The notes under the pieces are model-generated. The model was not told where the DNA came from. It worked only from the letters and a program-made list of their open reading frames with translations, and did not search any database. Of a DNA stretch of 14,312 nt, positions 13,819 through 14,312 are shown piece by piece. Every line of letters starts with the position of its first letter. The first letter of the stretch is position 1. The position numbers were made by a program, and so were the translations under genes. This DNA comes from Lachnospiraceae bacterium (GTDB lineage Bacteria; Bacillota; Clostridia; Lachnospirales; Lachnospiraceae), in contig DMCJ01000020.1 in the NCBI GenBank assembly GCA_003446735.1, positions 1-14,312 on the forward strand, in the 5' to 3' direction.

Positions 13819-14312
13819 ATGAAAGTAACATATAAAAGGGAGGACCACAGGAGTTATCTTGTAATATTGCAGGACCGAAAAGAACTTACGGAGGAAGAGG
13901 ATTTTTCGATGACAATGCTCATGCGAAATCCGTTTGCCGGGTTACTGAGACCGGAGGAAAAGGTCTTTAACGGCGAGATAAGTATATATTATGATATATC
14001 AGGAAAGCAAAGCCTTTCGGTTTTATATGAAAGAAAGTTTTTTGACGGGGAGGCTCTGAGGAAGCTGCTCAGAGACTTAAAGGAAGTCTACAAAAATCTT
14101 TCGGGCTATCTGGCTGATACAGAGGGGATCATACTTGATCCCGAGTACATATTCCTGGATACAAATCAGGGAAGGTTCTATTTTCTGTATTATCCTCAAA
14201 CGGAAACCGAAGATAGAGCAGGTGAATTTTCCGAATATCTGCTGGACCGGATAGAAGATAAGGATGAAAGCGCCGTAATGCAGGCATACGAATTTTATCG
14301 GCTTGTAAAAGA
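13819..14312 (+). CDS. DUF6382 protein, N-terminal part (3' end outside window), probably FHA-domain fusion
   Basis: GAGGAGG (13808-13814) precedes the ATG at 13819, and the frame stays open to the right edge: 164 codons and 2 bases. The protein starts MKVTYKREDHRSYLVI. It then shows the pattern I recall for DUF6382: a MTMLMRNPFAGLL segment, SIYYDISGKQSLSVLYERK, LRKLLRDLKEVY, GYLADTEGIILDPEYIFLD, FYFLYYP and the helix ending AVMQAYEFYRLVK. In Lachnospiraceae these proteins commonly continue into a C-terminal FHA domain, which binds phosphothreonine peptides; that part lies beyond the window and is not seen. No signal or membrane segment occurs in the visible part, so it is probably cytoplasmic. 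As the apparent last or near-last gene of the tad operon it may link pilus activity to Ser/Thr kinase signalling, which is inference. Confidence 0.75.
   Translation, partial: MKVTYKREDHRSYLVILQDRKELTEEEDFSMTMLMRNPFAGLLRPEEKVFNGEISIYYDISGKQSLSVLYERKFFDGEALRKLLRDLKEVYKNLSGYLADTEGIILDPEYIFLDTNQGRFYFLYYPQTETEDRAGEFSEYLLDRIEDKDESAVMQAYEFYRLVK

Overview
The window looks like part of the chromosome of a monoderm Clostridia species, most likely a motile member of the Lachnospiraceae (Butyrivibrio-like). The pointers are the A/G-rich codon use with many AGA/AGG and ATA codons, strong AGGAGG ribosome binding sites, and a family set (DUF6240, DUF5702, Flp1-like pilin, DUF6382) that I associate with that group. 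The genus is inference, because no rRNA or marker gene is present. All genes read on the + strand and the window is densely coding.

Region 1 (1-509) is the 3' end of a glycogen branching enzyme gene, closed by a clear intrinsic terminator. Region 2 (553-5176) is a compact flagellar cassette: a 991-residue DUF6240 protein whose C-terminus resembles the hook-length-control (FliK) C-domain, a flagellin that follows its stop codon directly, and a FliS-type flagellin chaperone. Two adjacent intrinsic terminators close it, the first folding across the fliS stop codon. A sigma-28-type promoter match (TAAA-N15-GCCGACAG) lies inside the end of the DUF6240 gene, just ahead of the flagellin.

Region 3 (5206 to the right edge) is a Tad (tight adherence, type IVb pilus) operon. 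It is led by a near-consensus sigma-A promoter (TTTACA-N17-TATAAT) and a leader of roughly 90 nt. The order is prepilin peptidase, TadZ/CpaE-like localisation protein, TadA/CpaF ATPase, TadB, TadC, a 55-residue Flp1-like pilin (10059-10226), a DUF5702 TadG-like protein, a TadE-like pseudopilin, a second prepilin peptidase, a second TadE-like pseudopilin, and the start of a DUF6382 protein that probably continues into an FHA domain. Genes overlap or sit within a few tens of bases of each other, so they are probably co-transcribed. No secretin or outer-membrane Tad component is seen, as expected for a single-membrane cell.

The machine follows known Tad architecture but has several odd parts: a TadZ with a degraded P-loop, a TadC with an extracytoplasmic domain resembling an atrophied bacterial Ig fold between its first two membrane helices, two peptidases with different catalytic loops, a TadE-like protein with a tandem His/Cys module and an over-long leader, and a DUF5702 protein with a pilin-like N-terminus lacking the conserved Glu+5. 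I see no CRISPR array, mobile element, tRNA or rRNA.
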